DNA of 64,000 nt from Cheiracanthium punctorium (Eukaryota > Arthropoda > Arachnida > Araneae > Cheiracanthiidae): assembly GCA_038373885.1 (NCBI GenBank), contig JAWZYV010012353.1:248001-312000 (forward strand), given 5' to 3'. Below, in pieces: positions 33,940 through 46,516 of the stretch. Below the pieces are notes generated by a model. That model saw nothing but the letters and a program-made list of their open reading frames with translations, searched no databases and was not told the DNA's origin. How positions within the stretch are numbered: position 1 is the stretch's first letter; each line of letters opens with the position of its first letter. Position numbers and translations under genes: made by a program.

Positions 33940-34928
33940 TATCTCTCTCTTTGTATAGGAAGATGTCCTAAATGAATGACTGAATCCCACTGACTAACTG
34001 ACGATCAACTCCTAGCCAGGTCTACTGGAGATACAGACATGAAATTTTAGTAGCTTATAGCTTTTATGTAGAGATAGCTATAAAATTCTTGCTTTAAAAT
34101 GTAGCAAACACAAATGCCTTAATGTCATTTTCAAGGTTTTTTAGAATTCTTATCCAAACTGGTGTAAGGTTTCAAAACATTGTTTTCATATTTGTCTTCA
34201 CATATCGAAGAAAAATGAAGATCATCATAAAAATCTTGCATTAAAATGAAACGAACACAATTCATAAAAATCTTTTTCAAGGTTTTTTAAAAAATCGACC
34301 TGAATAGGGGGTAGTTGGCAAAAAAAGGGGGTTTTCACGTATTTTTTAATTCTTGAGTGCTATTAATTTCAGAGAAAGAATTTGTCTACTTTGTGAAAGG
34401 GCGAACCACTTTCAAGATTTGCCAGATTTAATGTGAAAAGTCGCCAAAATTTGCCATTTTTGGTGATTTATCGACAAGTTTGGTATAAAAAAATAAGTCC
34501 CCAAAACTGAACCCAACTTGGCGATATTTTCCATATTTATCGAGACATTGCCTAACCCTACTGTTTATTTAATTGGAATATTGGTGTCTATATTCGGACA
34601 AATAAAGGTGAAGTATAGTTAGAATATGCCTGGCAAGGGTTTTAAAACTGTTTTAGTAAGCGATTTTAATACAGATTCCAATTTTGAAGAAGTATTTTAT
34701 GGAACAAGAAAGATAAATACGGCACGCTCGCGGATTATAATGCACATTCCAAACAGTATTTAAAAAGAATAAGTATAGTTAGAATACGCCTTATGAATAC
34801 CTTAAAATGGTTTTTGTAGGCGATTAAATCTAACCAAAATATGTTTAATGACCATATTTATTATTTTCCAATTATATTTGTTGGTTTAACAATATCCATT
34901 CCTTGCGAAGAACAGGTACTTCAGCTAG
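33940..34928 (+). mobile_element. Helitron-like element
   Basis: The 3' end has hairpin CCTTGcgaagaaCAGG followed by TACTTCAG and CTAG, then T: the Helitron terminal plan. The body carries CTGACTAACTGACGATCAAC and ACAGACATGAAATTTTAG, common in nonautonomous Helitrons. The 5' end near 33940 (TATCTCTCTCTTTGTATAGG) is approximate. Confidence 0.6.
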
Positions 34929-35075
34929 TCAATCTATAAAGTTGAAAAAAAAAAAAAAACTAAATTTGGAAGTTAATAGTAAATATTCTTCTTTCCAAAG
35001 TTCAGAAGAGTTCAGTTGTACAGTATTTTCTCAAAAAACTGTTTTCTTGGAGTAAATAATGTAATATATAGAATG

Positions 35076-36415
35076 ATTTATGTCCAATACATAAAAAGGG
35101 GGACGTATTGAACTGTGAGAATTACAGAGGTATAAGCTTATTATGTGTTGCTTATAAGATCTTCTCTAATATTTTATTTAATCGCCTGTCTCCTATTATG
35201 GAAACTGTTGTCGGTGATTATCAGTGTGGGTTCAGGAGAGGACGATCGACGGTTGATCAGATCTTTACTTTGAGACAAACTCTGGAAAAGTGTAAAGAGT
35301 ACGGGATCGAAACCCACCATTTGTTTGTGGACTTCAGGGCGGCTTATGATAAGCATTGATCGAGCTGGTCTACTAAAAGCCCTACTGGAATTTAATGTTC
35401 CGATAAAGTTAATTAAGCTTGTGAAGCTCACTCTTTCAGAGACATTCTCTGCTGTGGTGCGAGTGCAGGGAGAGTTGTCTACAACTTTTGAGATTTGCAA
35501 TGGAGTAAGACGAGGGGATGCACTTGCATGCCTCCTTTTTAATTTCGCATTGGAGAAAGTCATAAGAGATGCTGGTATTAATACAAGAGGTACTATATTT
35601 AATAAATCAGTACATATTCTTGCATATGCTGATGATGTAGATGTAATTTCAAGATCTGCTGCTGAGCTAGGACAGGCCTTTATGGCATTGGAGAAGGCGG
35701 CTGGGAAATTGAAGCTTAGAGTAAATGTAGAGAAAACAAAATATATGTACTGTGGGAAAAAAGAAAACCCACCTAATTTTTTTTGAGATTGGCCCATTTA
35801 AATTTGAATCCGTGAAAAACTTCACCTATTTGGGTTCTGAGATCAACAATCAAAATGATATTAACCCTGAAATCAGAAAAAGGATTATTGCCGCAAATCG
35901 CTGTTTCTTTGGTTTAAGACCTTTTTTAAAATCCCAATCTAATAAAGAGAAGAACAAAAATTCTGTTGCACAAAGTGTTAATAAGATCAGTTTTAACCTA
36001 TGCCTCAGAAACATGGACTTTAACGACGACGGAGGAAAAAGCACTGGCAATCTTCGAAAGAATGGTTCTAAGAACTATTTTTGGTGCTGTTTTAGAAAAT
36101 AATACTGGGAGGAAAAGATATAACTTTGAAATCTATAAAATCTATAAAGATGACGACACTATTAAATACATAAAACTGAATAGAATGAGATGGGCAGGTC
36201 ACCTTCTGAGAATGAGTGCTGAGAGAACTGCTCTTAAGGTCTTCAATGCCACTCCTTTTTGTAAAAGACCTAAGAAAAGATGGAGGGACAGCCTGGATGA
36301 GGATTTTGCCAAACTGAAAATACGAAACTGGAGGTCCATTGCAGGGAAGAAGGTGGAATGGGAAAGACTTCTGAAGAAGGCCAGGGCCCACAAGGGGCTG
36401 TCGTGCCAATGTTGA
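35076..36415 (+). pseudogene. RTE-like LINE reverse transcriptase, frameshifted fragment
   Basis: Recognisable reverse transcriptase blocks occur in order: [37 protein letters not shown] (first catalytic Asp), GVRRGDALACLLFNFALE, AYADDVDVI (catalytic YADD), then VNVEKTKYM, KNFTYLGSEI, YASETWTLTT and MRWAGHLLRM. The C-terminal plan matches the RTE/BovB-like families. Frame breaks lie near 35350 (one extra base after AYD), near 35780 in a T-run, and near 35970. The 5' part, including the endonuclease, is absent. The protein is not functional. Confidence 0.88.
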
Positions 36416-36425
36416 TGATGATAGA
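36412..36425 (+). repeat. (TGA)n tail at LINE 3' end
   Basis: TTGATGATGATAG directly follows the LINE stop codon. Short simple-repeat tails are typical of RTE-clade elements. Confidence 0.5.
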
Positions 36426-36685
36426 AAATTTTACCATAACGTGCTTCTAGTCAGCTTTCCTATCATTGATTCCTGTAAACGCTCACATATACTAACTTTG
36501 TGGGGGAGTTTTTATGTTCCAGTTACATTAATCCGTTAGAATTTTGTGGCAACTCTGCTATTTTGTTTCAGACTCTCACTTTTGACTAGTTAGAACGATC
36601 TATTTTGGAGTGTTCTAAAATGGCTAAGTATTAGTTTTATGTACATACTAAGTATTAGCTTTAGTACAGCAATACCAATAATTTA

Positions 36686-37528
36686 CAGGGTGTCCCAAAA
36701 AGGTGGTAATACGCTTTAATTTCGTGAAGATAAGTGGGCAAAGTAAATTGAAAAAAAAAATGTTCAAAATAAGGTAAGAAAAAAGAGTACTGTAAAGAAA
36801 AAATTATTCTCCTCAATTTTCAAAAAGTTACACTTTTTTAAATTTTTATATGACCTCCATACAAAAAGACTCCTCATTAGCCCCAAATATCAGCCCTTCA
36901 TCATAAAACGTTTCAGAGATATTTTTATACAAAGATGGCCAAGAGCTATTTAAATGTAAATATTTATTACAAAAGTTCAAATAAAGAAATTTTTTTTCGT
37001 AATTTCTTTAAGTACCCTGAAACTCAATCATTCGACATGAATTTTCCTCTTCAAGAACCACTGAAAAGTGGTTCAAGTCAACATATATTCATATCTCGGC
37101 CACTTTTTATGATATAATTCTGAAAGTTTGTACATCACCCTACAAGTGTATGGAACACATTTTATTAATTTGGAATCTTTTTGTACGGAGGTCGTATACA
37201 AATTAAAAAATTGTAACTTTTTGAAAATTAACAAGAATTTTTTCCAACGTTGTTTTGAGCATTTTTTTTTCAACTTGCACTGCCCAATTTATCTCTAAGG
37301 GACAGAGGCGTAGCCAGAAATTTTTCATGTAGGGGGGGGGGGGTTTACGACTACTACAACTCATATATATGTATGCGTGTGTGTGATAATGTTAGTGAAG
37401 AATATACATTTTGTATGGCAAAAAATTCCTTATTGGGGGGTTATGACCCCCCTAACCCCCCCCCTTGGCTACGCCCCTGCTAACGGACAAAGAATTAATG
37501 CGTGTTACCATCTTTTTGGGATACCCTG
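36686..37528 (+). mobile_element. CAGGGTGTCCC MITE, copy 2
   Basis: Inverted ends CAGGGTGTCCCAAAAAGGTGG and ACCATCTTTTTGGGATACCCTG are flanked by TA at 36684-36685 and 37529-37530, a Tc1/mariner-type signature. This is the clearest copy of the family. It contains a further MITE at 37304-37480. Confidence 0.8.
37304..37480. mobile_element. GGCGTAGCCA MITE nested in copy 2
   Basis: Ends AGAGGCGTAGCCAG and GGCTACGCCCCTGC are flanked by TAAGGGAC (37296-37303) and TAACGGAC (37481-37488), an 8 bp duplication with one change, as for hAT elements. The interior has a G-run and C-runs. Confidence 0.7.
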
Positions 37529-37530
37529 TA

Positions 37531-38695
37531 TACATGTTGATACATTTAGCCATTTGTTGATACATTTATTGTAATAAGACCTGATGAAATTATAGGGAGA
37601 TATTTACGGTACTAGCTATTTATAATATAGCAGTGCGTCACCAAAAAGGGTTATATAGTATTAAATATGATGTTGCATTTTTCTACAACAGAATTAATTG
37701 AGTACTACTGAATGCATGTATATTTTGAAGATATAGTTATCCAAAAGCGGAGATTAAAAATCTTTATTTTTATCATTAATTATCAGTTTCAGAAGAGTTT
37801 ACCAGTTTTAGTAATTGTTTTTTCACGTGAAAGTTTGAATTTCACATAAAAATCTAAGCCTTCCGATGGATTTTTTTAAGTCTTTTCTTTCTTTATTCAT
37901 TGTTAAATACCTGTTACAAGTTTAAAACAAAATCTCTTTAAAAACTGAATAGGTGATAACTTGATACTGTTCTAAGATTGTGTTTTTATGTTTCAGTATC
38001 AGACTGCGAAACAATATACCTTTTGTTTAAAAATTCTTTAACCTTCCAGAAAATGGGTCAATGAAATAATAAATAAGTTTATAACTCTCCATAATTTCTA
38101 TTGTGTTTTTCGTTTGTATTAATCAAAATGATGTGCCCATAAATTGACGCAGGAATAAAAGTTTGCCTTAAAATAATTATTGATAGAGACATTCCGTAAA
38201 TTTCTAAATTTATCTTATTTTCTTTGACGCATCTATATGAATTTAAAACTATATACAGTATTTCCAATAATAATAATAACCATTTCCATGGTTATTGCCT
38301 TTTATTACACTGAATCATTTTTTAAATAAAATAAATTAGATTGAACTCATTCGCTGCAATCGACGAAAACAGGCGTAGTTGATAAACTAAGCATTATTAG
38401 CTTTGGTAGCAAACATGTTAGAAAAGGATAATTTTCATCATCAACCTGTCACATAAGAGTTTATGTTAAACATTAAACTTACACATGCTCTGTATTGTAT
38501 TTTGGATTGTGCATTTGGTTTTAATCAGTAATTTGAATCAGTACTTTCACTTAAAATTACGTTAAAAAAGTATATAAAATTATGTAATTCATCAAGCATT
38601 ACGTATATATTTCACTTTTTCTCCCATCCCGAACATTTTTAATTAAAAAGAGTTGAATTGACGAAATTTTTATTTCATTTATAGAATAAAGAGAT
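37531..38695. other. Unassigned A+T-rich DNA downstream of gene 2
   Basis: No recognisable gene or element ends. Confidence 0.5.
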
Positions 38696-38830
38696 TTGTG
38701 TAGATCAAAACATTTTATTAAAAAAGACGCAAGTTAAAATAAATACAGATGTGGTGTAGATCCATCCTTACAGCTTTCTTGTATATCTAAAATCCGCACC
38801 AGCTGTGTTTCAACCCTCGGCAACTACTAC
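38696..38830 (-). other. Terminal exon of cysteine-rich peptide gene 2
   Basis: On the minus strand a T12-CAG acceptor (38831-38833) opens this exon. Its first base completes a CAG codon begun in the coding exon, and the next three (38827-38829 on plus) are the stop TAG. The rest is 3' UTR. AATAAA lies at 38714-38719 and the transcript probably ends near 38696. Confidence 0.5.
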
Positions 38831-39012
38831 CTGAAAAAAAAAAAATGAATGTCAAATTATAACCGAAAAATGGCAGTTTGTAAGAATTAACTAAATGTGC
38901 ATCTTCATGTATATTTGGAAACGATTCCTAAATGTGCTCATGAAAATGTGCTGAAAAAGCTCATATGGACACCACATGACTGCCTTCAACATCGATTAAA
39001 TTACACTCAGGA

Positions 39013-39428
39013 TGGTTATAATTAAACTTCCCCTATAAACAGGGTTCTACAGCTAAAGTGGTGAACGGATTATAACCAAATTTTGTATATAGACAATACA
39101 TGAGATGCGTTCAAAGAATTTCGAAAAATAATTTTAGTTTAAAAAATGTCCACTAGGTGGCGATTTGCATGAAAAAGAAACAATTAATACAATTAATTTG
39201 AAATGTACAAATAAATTTTTAACATTTATTCAAAAGGTTTTGAACATTTATTAACAAATTTGAGTAATTTTTTGAGCTGAATTTTCATGCAGAGCGCCAC
39301 CTAGTGAACATTTTTCCACCTTAAGTTTTCTTGAGCGCATATCGTGTATAATCGTAGTTTCCAAAGTTGGAGGCAATCCGCTTCAGCTACAGAATGTTGT
39401 TTATTGGGGAAGTTTAATTATAAACATG
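39013..39428. mobile_element. Fold-back MITE
   Basis: Outer inverted ends ATGGTTATAATTAAACTTCCCC and GGGGAAGTTTAATTATAAACAT lie outside a second inverted pair (CCACTAGGTGGCGATTTGCATG and CATGCAGAGCGCCACCTAGTG). The whole folds on itself, as in Tc1/mariner-type fold-back MITEs. Target duplication is unclear. Confidence 0.65.
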
Positions 39429-40460
39429 CTGTACACACATTTTTGATGAACTTCATATTTCATTTTAAAGTCGGATACAGTGCTTCAATAACATCAAAGT
39501 TCAACGATTTCTCTCCGAATATAAGAAATATTGCCAAGCTGGGCTCAATTTTTGAAAATCACTTCCATAAAATTCGCCAAACTTGGTCAACCGTTGGCGA
39601 GTATTTAGATATGGCCCAAACAACGATTGCTCGCAGACTTGTATTGAAAAGTCTAAGAGACTAATGCATTGAAAAGTCTTTTGAGTGACCCTGTGAATAA
39701 ACTACCCAGTCGATTGCAATCGAAAGGGAAGATGCAGTACTGGATTTTATAACAGTCCTCAATGCAAAATTTCAGCATTCTTACGGCTAATCGTTTTTGA
39801 GTTTAGCAAGATGTGTACGTACAGACGTCAAGCCAAAACACGTCAAAATGGAATCACGGTTGGCCGAGATGTATCGAGGATGCGTGCGCACGTTCCTACA
39901 TACATGCATTTTTATACAGACGTCATGCAATAACTTGTCAAAGTAAACTAAGGGATGATAAATATGAATTTTCCTGGCAAAATATTAATACCGAAATTTT
40001 TCGAGATTACAATGCTTCCTTTACTTCGTATAAGGAGCTAAAAAATTAACAAGAGCAAATAACTGTACTTTTCATTAATAACTGGGTTTTACTAAAATTT
40101 CTAATGCACTAAATTTCCTTCTGAGTAGAATTGGGCAACTTCACTCGCAAAAATATTAAGTGGTTGCTGATCCACAACAAGTTTCGGCACTTGCGTACGT
40201 AAGAAAAAGGGTTTTTATGCAGATTATACACACTTTTGCACTCAGGTTTAACTTATTGGTTTCCTTCTCTAAAAAGACATAATGGAGAGGATTTCTATTT
40301 TCTGCCAAGGTTTTTACTCAGGATCGGCATTTGAACAAGATTTTTTACTTTTGTCTAACCTCCTTTTCAATGTGAGCACACCGGTTTTATCTTAGGTTCA
40401 ACATCTGGCTTACATGAAGTCAACAAAACATTAGTGCTGTGTTTCTAAGGTATCAATTCA
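39429..40460. other. Dispersed-repeat-like sequence
   Basis: 39500-39960 is less A+T-rich and contains ATGGCCCAAACAACGATTGC and two ACAGACGTCA words. It may be an old element or retroposon piece. No convincing frame. Confidence 0.35.
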
Positions 40461-41316
40461 AAAATATACAAATTAAACAGGTTCTTGGAGAGAGTTATCG
40501 ATGGCGTAGAAATCCAAATGTATAGTTTCACTCATCACTGATTCTGTAATAGTTTCGCTTGTACCACACGAAAATAAAGCGTTTACTCCCATTACTCCCC
40601 CCCCCCCCAAAAAAAAAAAAAAAAAAAAGGTCATGCTCAAAAAACGTAATAAAATCCACACTGCAGGTACAATCAATTTGAATTTTTTCATAATTTTGTC
40701 AAAAGATATAGAAAAAAATCTGAAAATTTACCCGTTTCCTGGTTTTTAGCAATTTTCCTCCATTTTTAACTTAGGGAAGTTATTACCGTAGAAAAATTAA
40801 AAGCTGTCACAACTACTTCAAAGTCAGAACAGATTCCGAATCTTTGCGACTTATAAAAAAATCTTACTCAAAAAATGTAATAAAATTCTCACCACTGGAC
40901 CGATTGACTTGCAAATTCCGATAAAATACAGCGGGAAAAACGCGCTGCTTTAAAAATCTAAAAATCCACCCATGGCTTGCTTTTAAGCGATTTTTTGGGA
41001 ATTTTTAACTTCAGGGAAATGCTCTTACAGAGTGAAACAATTAGCACCTGTTGCATAGTCAACGGCACAGTCTAAATAGATTCGTAGTTTTTGTAAATTC
41101 AATTTGTATGAAACGCCTTTCCGAAATTATCCAGATTTTCATTTGCGTGAGGCTTTAGGATCATTAAAAACAATTTTTTGTCAAATATTTTTTGTTGGCG
41201 AACATTGTAACTGCTTTTACAACGGGTTTTATTTGCGAGTTTATTAATGTTCAATAAGCTACTCGAGGGCTAAAGTGCTGTCCAACTTCCGTTGGAATGT
41301 AATCAGACTGTTGTAC
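40461..41316. other. Unassigned sequence with C-run/A-run
   Basis: CCCCCCCCCC followed by 19 A lies at about 40600-40629. AAAAAACGTAATAAAATCC recurs near 40637 and 40865, a weak internal repeat. No gene. Confidence 0.4.
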
Positions 41317-41317
41317 A

Positions 41318-41741
41318 GGATGTACCATAACTACTGTTTCAAAATTTAAAGGGAGATAGGCTATAATAAGGAATCAAAATGAGATAGCAATGTGGGGTCA
41401 GAAACGACGTTTTCAATTACTTGTTTATAATCAGTTTGGGAAAAGTCTAATTTCTTAACCAAGTGTCATAAAATAGACCTGTCTCAAAAATTTCATGCAT
41501 GAAATGAAATAGAATTTTTAAACCTTCAATTATAGTCACGTGTTTTCTGTGAAAGATACATTAATTTTTGACGAACCATGGACGGAAAGTTCACTATTAT
41601 TTCAGCATTTGTTCCAAAGTGATTACTTACAGCTACATGAAAACGACGTTACCGACCCCACATTGCTATGTGATTCCTGTTCTCTATTATGTGCCCTACC
41701 TTCCGTTAAGTTTTGAGTTATGGAACGGTTCCCGGTTCTCG
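41318..41741. mobile_element. MITE with ~90 bp inverted repeats
   Basis: The left arm (ACAGGATGTACCATAACTA through ATAGCAATGTGGGGTC and GAAACGACGTTTTCA) is mirrored on the right by TGAAAACGACGTTACCGACC, CCCACATTGCTATGTGATTCC and TTTGAGTTATGGAACGG. The arms are diverged. It lies downstream of the coding exon of gene 2, in its last intron. Confidence 0.65.
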
Positions 41742-42261
41742 TGTGTCTGTACTCGAACTTTAAAGGTGGGTATACACTAATGAGCCGAGGCAGCGGATCA
41801 CTGCTCGATATTTGATCGCCGCTGCGGTCTACATTTGCGCGGCAGAGGGCGAGGGATGAAGGAGCTTTCCCCATTTGAGCATAGGAATTCCTTTGATCTC
41901 GCAGAAAAACTTAACTGTACCTGGGCTATGAAACTTTCGATTATTAATGAGGCTCTGTGTATTATATACATTTCTTTTTTCTTTGTTTTGTTCTGTATGG
42001 AAATTATTCAACTGTCATGTTTGGGCACATTATTATTAAAACAAAATAACAGTACATTGCGTTCTAAAAGTTCCCATTGTACTGATCACGGAATCAGGGA
42101 ATTGAATGTAAATCGTGCGAAAGATGCAAAAATGTTTAGTTAAATAAATATCCAAATGATATACACATGCCGTCAGTGCGGAAACTGACTCTCTGTATTT
42201 TGTAAAATAATTACAAAGCTTTTATATCACGCGACATCGATTTTATTGTTAAAGTACTTAC

Positions 42262-42467
42262 TGCACCTTTACGCAATTGGGCTCGGACCTCCAGTTCGAT
42301 GTAACGTTGCAGCAATCTTGCACTCCTATACCGCAACATAAGTACTGCAAAGTTTGCGAGAACTGGCACATACCGCTGAAGCAAAAGGCGTCAGTACCCG
42401 GGACACACAGCAGCAAGAGGAAGGCAGCAGATGCGAAGATCAGCAGTGGCAATTTGTGGGAGGGCAT
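42262..42467 (-). CDS. Secreted cysteine-rich peptide 2 (main coding exon; stop at 38827-38829)
   Basis: This minus-strand exon encodes a 69-residue precursor once the split last codon is completed at 38830. Residues 1-27 are a signal peptide ending in GTDA. The ~42-residue mature part has seven cysteines spaced C-X4-C-X9-CC-X6-CC-X11-C, the framework of the peptide at 29095-29321, and an NVT glycosylation sequon after the second CC pair. The start is set by a splice acceptor (ATTACTTACAG) two bases before the ATG. The longer upstream frame in the same phase is intronic. Donor CA-GTAAGT (42256-42261) is canonical. If the intron is retained the next codons are CAG TAA, so the protein is unchanged. 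It is likely extracellular; the family is not recognised. Confidence 0.8.
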
Positions 42468-42744
42468 CGCTGTAAGTAATAGAATAGCCAGAGTTAGAGA
42501 TAAAGTGTGAAAAAAAAAAAATGAATCTTTCATTTTAGGGGCTCTATTCTGCCACATTCTTTTAAGCGAGCATTCGGATGTGTGACACCAAATTGACGTC
42601 CTTTGCAACCTGCTAATGTATGTTGGTATTCTGTGCAAGGTACGGTAGAGCTTTAGGTGCCGATTCTCCCTACCGAGTGTGGCAGAATAGAGCCCTAAAA
42701 AATCATTTACAACTTTTTAGCTTAAAAAAAAAGGGGGGGGGAAG

Positions 42745-42830
42745 GGAACCGGCGGCTTGGAGGCTAAGGGCTTGTCCTACACCATGCCAGTTAGTTAAGA
42801 ATACGGCCGTGGGTTCGATTCCCACACCGT
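42745..42830 (+). repeat. tRNA-derived SINE head
   Basis: GTGGG-TTCGATT-CCCAC near 42792 is a good T-arm/B-box. Upstream GGAGGCTAAGGGC could be an A box. Acceptor stems do not pair, so this is a SINE or tRNA relic rather than a tRNA gene. It lies in intron 1 of gene 2. Confidence 0.5.
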
Positions 42831-43503
42831 GTTTCCTTTCACTGTGCCAGTAAAACTTGTCTTTGTGATGCCGAAGTTCGTATTATCAGTTTTGGCTAGG
42901 CGAAATTATTGACATACAAAAAAAAACCGACTTTATTTTTCGTTTCACGTAATATTTTGCTCTAAAGGGCTACCATAAATTGCATAACATTTTTTGCTAT
43001 CTTCAAAACGAAGCAACCTTAATTATTCTATTTATAAAAGCCTTAATCAATTTACACAAAATGTGTTAATGATTCAAGTCTTTCTTCTTGAAATAACTAC
43101 GCAGGCCAGCATTGTAGCTTAGGTAAGGTTGAAGAACATCAGCAGTAGTCGACGTTCTTTTTGCATACAAAATTTATTGGTCTGCAGGAACAGTTTTATT
43201 TACATTTTAATCTGGCAAAGGTTCTTTATTTAGTCCCACAATAAATGTCATATTTAATATTTTTATAATAGGCATTTACATTTTTTATTTAGCTCTTAAT
43301 GGAAATCAATATAAATGTCTTATGGAATTTCTTTGTTTTGCAATTTAAAAAAAAAAAATATTTATCCGCACCAGGAAAGTCATGGAGTCACTTGGTCCTT
43401 TGGACCAGTGACTCTGTATTCTAATTTCTATCCCTGCTGTAAATACTTCGACTGATACCGAAGCTGTAACAAGTAATACGAAAATTTAAAGAAATCAATA
43501 TAA

Positions 43504-43660
43504 GGGCCATTCCATGGTGACGGGTGTGACATTATGACTCATTTCTAGGTGTTGTAATAATTTTTAAGTAATCCTTTTCAACAAAATTAGTATGATGAAT
43601 TAGCTTCTAACTTACGATTCTAAAGCAGTAGCAAAAATCTTGCAGTGTTCAATTTTCTAA

Positions 43661-43700
<40 letters not shown>

Positions 43701-44413
43701 TGTGTGACGGGTGTGACAGTTTCGTGACATGACTTTTCACTAATATCTATATTTGTAAAAGCACTTGCAAATTTTTCTATAATAAAGACTTGATTTTTTT
43801 TTATACTTAAAACAGATTCAGCTGAACAAAGTAATACCATTTTCAAAACAAATTTCACTCATTTCAACTGAAAAATAAATAAATAAATATAAATAAATAA
43901 ATAAAGTTTCATGTGACCGGTGTGACAGAAATTATGACGGATGTGACATCGTGCAAATGTTTTCATAATTAGACACTTAAACAACTGAAATAAAATGTAA
44001 AATTGATGAAAGTAATTTTTTTATGAAACAAAAAATATTTGTAACAAAGTACAGATATTCAATAGTCAAATTTTATAATAATAGCCTCTATTATTAATAA
44101 GGGATGGTGGTGGAACTTTTTTTATTAATATGTTAATTGGTGTTACCTACATACCATATTTACACTCACAATTTAAAAAGAGGCAGTTTAAATAGTATTT
44201 CTGAGTAAATGTAAATACTATGTTTTTCAAACTTAATGATTACCAGATTTCTTCTTTGTCAGAGGTAAGATTTCTAGAACTGTGATATTTTTACAAAAAT
44301 TACTTTTTTGAAACTCATATATATTAAAATAGCTTTAATTTGATATGCCACAAGTGATTATACAATTAATTTGAAAATTTGATATTTTTGTTCACTTTTT
44401 CATTGAATGGCCC
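43504..44413. mobile_element. 910 bp element with GTGACGGGTGTGAC repeats and ATAA duplication
   Basis: Ends GGGCCATTCCATGG and CATTGAATGGCCC are imperfectly inverted and flanked by ATAA at 43500-43503 and 44414-44417. GTGACGGGTGTGACA-like words recur near 43517, 43706, 43914 and 43936. A 36-base T-run lies at 43663-43698. A 4 bp duplication fits groups such as Chapaev; this is only a suggestion. Confidence 0.65.
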
Positions 44414-44627
44414 ATAACACGAATTGAACATATCAGAGTTCTTAACCCCTCTCTGCCTCCCTGTCACATTTAGTTAAACGCAACTCCCCACTCCCTTTTG
44501 AGAGTTGCATAATTCATGAAAGTTCCCTAACACTGACGTACAATTTATTGATAAGCTATATTTGACAGCACTTGGAAAGAATTGTGAGTTACAGAAGTTT
44601 TGAAATGACCTTGCATATTCTCCCTTG

Positions 44628-44665
44628 CAATTGTGTTGACCTTGCATATTAAGTCAACACAATTG
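44628..44665. repeat. 13 bp-arm hairpin
   Basis: CAATTGTGTTGAC (44628-44640) and its exact inverse (44653-44665) surround a 12-base loop. Confidence 0.7.
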
Positions 44666-46510
44666 AAAATTCTGTGCGGAGCACAGAAAGGGACTCGCTG
44701 CCGCTGTCTTTGCAATGATGCTGGAGAGAAAGCGAACACGCCAGAACAAATGAAACACTAGAGTGTTTATTTTAATCACTGCTTTTAGAACCTAAATCTA
44801 TATTTGTTTCTCGTAAGTATTTGAGTCGACAAGTTCCGGCTGTGCAGGGCTATTCAGGGCATAGGGCCCAATCAGGCTGTGGCTGAAGAACTGTTAGTTT
44901 AACTGGACTGCACTGCTCTGAAGCTCTAACATTAGCACCTGTGGTCCATCCCAGAGGAAACAGGCTCACTGTTCGCTAAAATTTAGTGCAACAGCTTCAC
45001 TACTTGTGGGGATTTCTGGAAACGGACCCCCCTCCCCCCCCACACGCACACACACATGGACAGTGATTAAAATATATATATATAGTTTCAGTGTCTTACA
45101 GGTTAACTAAACATTATAATATATCCCAAAGAAGACCGCGTAAGGAGGTGTTTTACAATCAATGTTTTTGCCAAGATTTATGCTTCTTTCGTCAAGTTCA
45201 TTAATGTTCATCCAGGAACAAACAAACAAAATCTCCATCATTTCTCCCCACTTTTTAATAATCCGCAAGCAGTGACATTTATGTTTTAAGGCATACTATC
45301 CAACCCAGGCCAAAATTCAACGAGTCTGATCTGCTCCAACGAAATTTTTTCATTTCATCAAAAGATTTGGAAGAAAGCGGACAATTATTATTAGTTTGAA
45401 TGAACATAATGATTATTTGTGCGCTAAACAAAATAAAATATAAATGATGCCTTTTTTTGTAGATTTTCTGTTACGGGAAATAACTGTAAAAGTATTCCTT
45501 TTAATACATATCCAAAGAGACTATGTGGGCTGGGCACTTTAAAAGCCTTTTGACAGAGCAATCCAGTAATGACAAGTAACAATAGAGATAAAAAATACAG
45601 AAAATCACTGAATAGAAAGATGAAGCCAAGCGGTTTAGATACAAAGCTATAGCAATAGAGAAAATAGGCCCTGTATGAATAGAAGCGGCATAGTCTTAAA
45701 GGCAGGATTATTTAAGATGCATGTTTTATTTTAATACTGCTTAAGTGTTTAAGCTATGCATTTTTTATTCGGTATTCAAAGAAAAATCAATTTTAGAGTT
45801 CATTAAATTTTAGTAATGGAAGCTAGTTATAAATAATAATAAATGTATTTTATTATAAATAATAATATATGCATTTCATTATTTAATATTTTTGCCAGTA
45901 AAAGCATGTATATTTAACAAGATTTAAATGATTACTTTTTGAAATTTATTTTATAAATTTATTTTAGTAGTATTGAATTGTTATGAATTATGTATGTACA
46001 AAACATATGTATACTAAAATAATTCACTGTAAATCAACCAGAGCAATTCTTTACACTTCTTCTTTTATGTATAATATTAGTTTTTCACTAATCGTGTTAT
46101 CTTTTTAAAATACGTAACTAGTAGATAAATTAATGCACTTTGTTTAAATAAAGTTAAATTGTCAGGTTTAAATGCTAACTTTTTAATCTCAGAAATAATA
46201 TTTTTCTCTTTCAGTGAAATTAACAGAGTTTCAGTATTGATTAGGATTCACTCGGGGAATAGTTAGATGATTCACTATAGTAGTAAATTAAAGTTCAACG
46301 GCATTCTATACAGTTTATTTTATATTAAGACAAAAAAGAATTTATTTACGACATTATCAGTTACGACTCATTTGACAGCACTACAAAAGCAATGATGGGA
46401 AAAGTTATAAAATTTAAATAAAAGAAATAGTTAAACTAAAAAGAAGAAAAAACAGAGTCGCAATTCAAACCATATTTCTCCAACTCAAACGGAAAAAACT
46501 CAAATGGTTT
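44666..46510. other. Intron 1 of gene 2: unassigned sequence
   Basis: A+T-rich, with C-runs and (CA)n near 45040 and (TA)n near 45075. No gene or element end was recognised. Confidence 0.45.
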
Positions 46511-46516
46511 TCTTAC

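Noticed and set aside
35174..35797. 207-codon minus-strand frame
   Set aside because: Antisense shadow of the plus-strand reverse transcriptase remnant.
39344..39664. 106-codon plus-strand frame
   Set aside because: It starts inside a fold-back MITE arm and no domain was recognised.
42258..42638. 126-codon minus-strand frame as the true start of peptide gene 2
   Set aside because: The extra N-terminal part is intronic: an acceptor ends two bases before the internal ATG, which opens a proper signal peptide.
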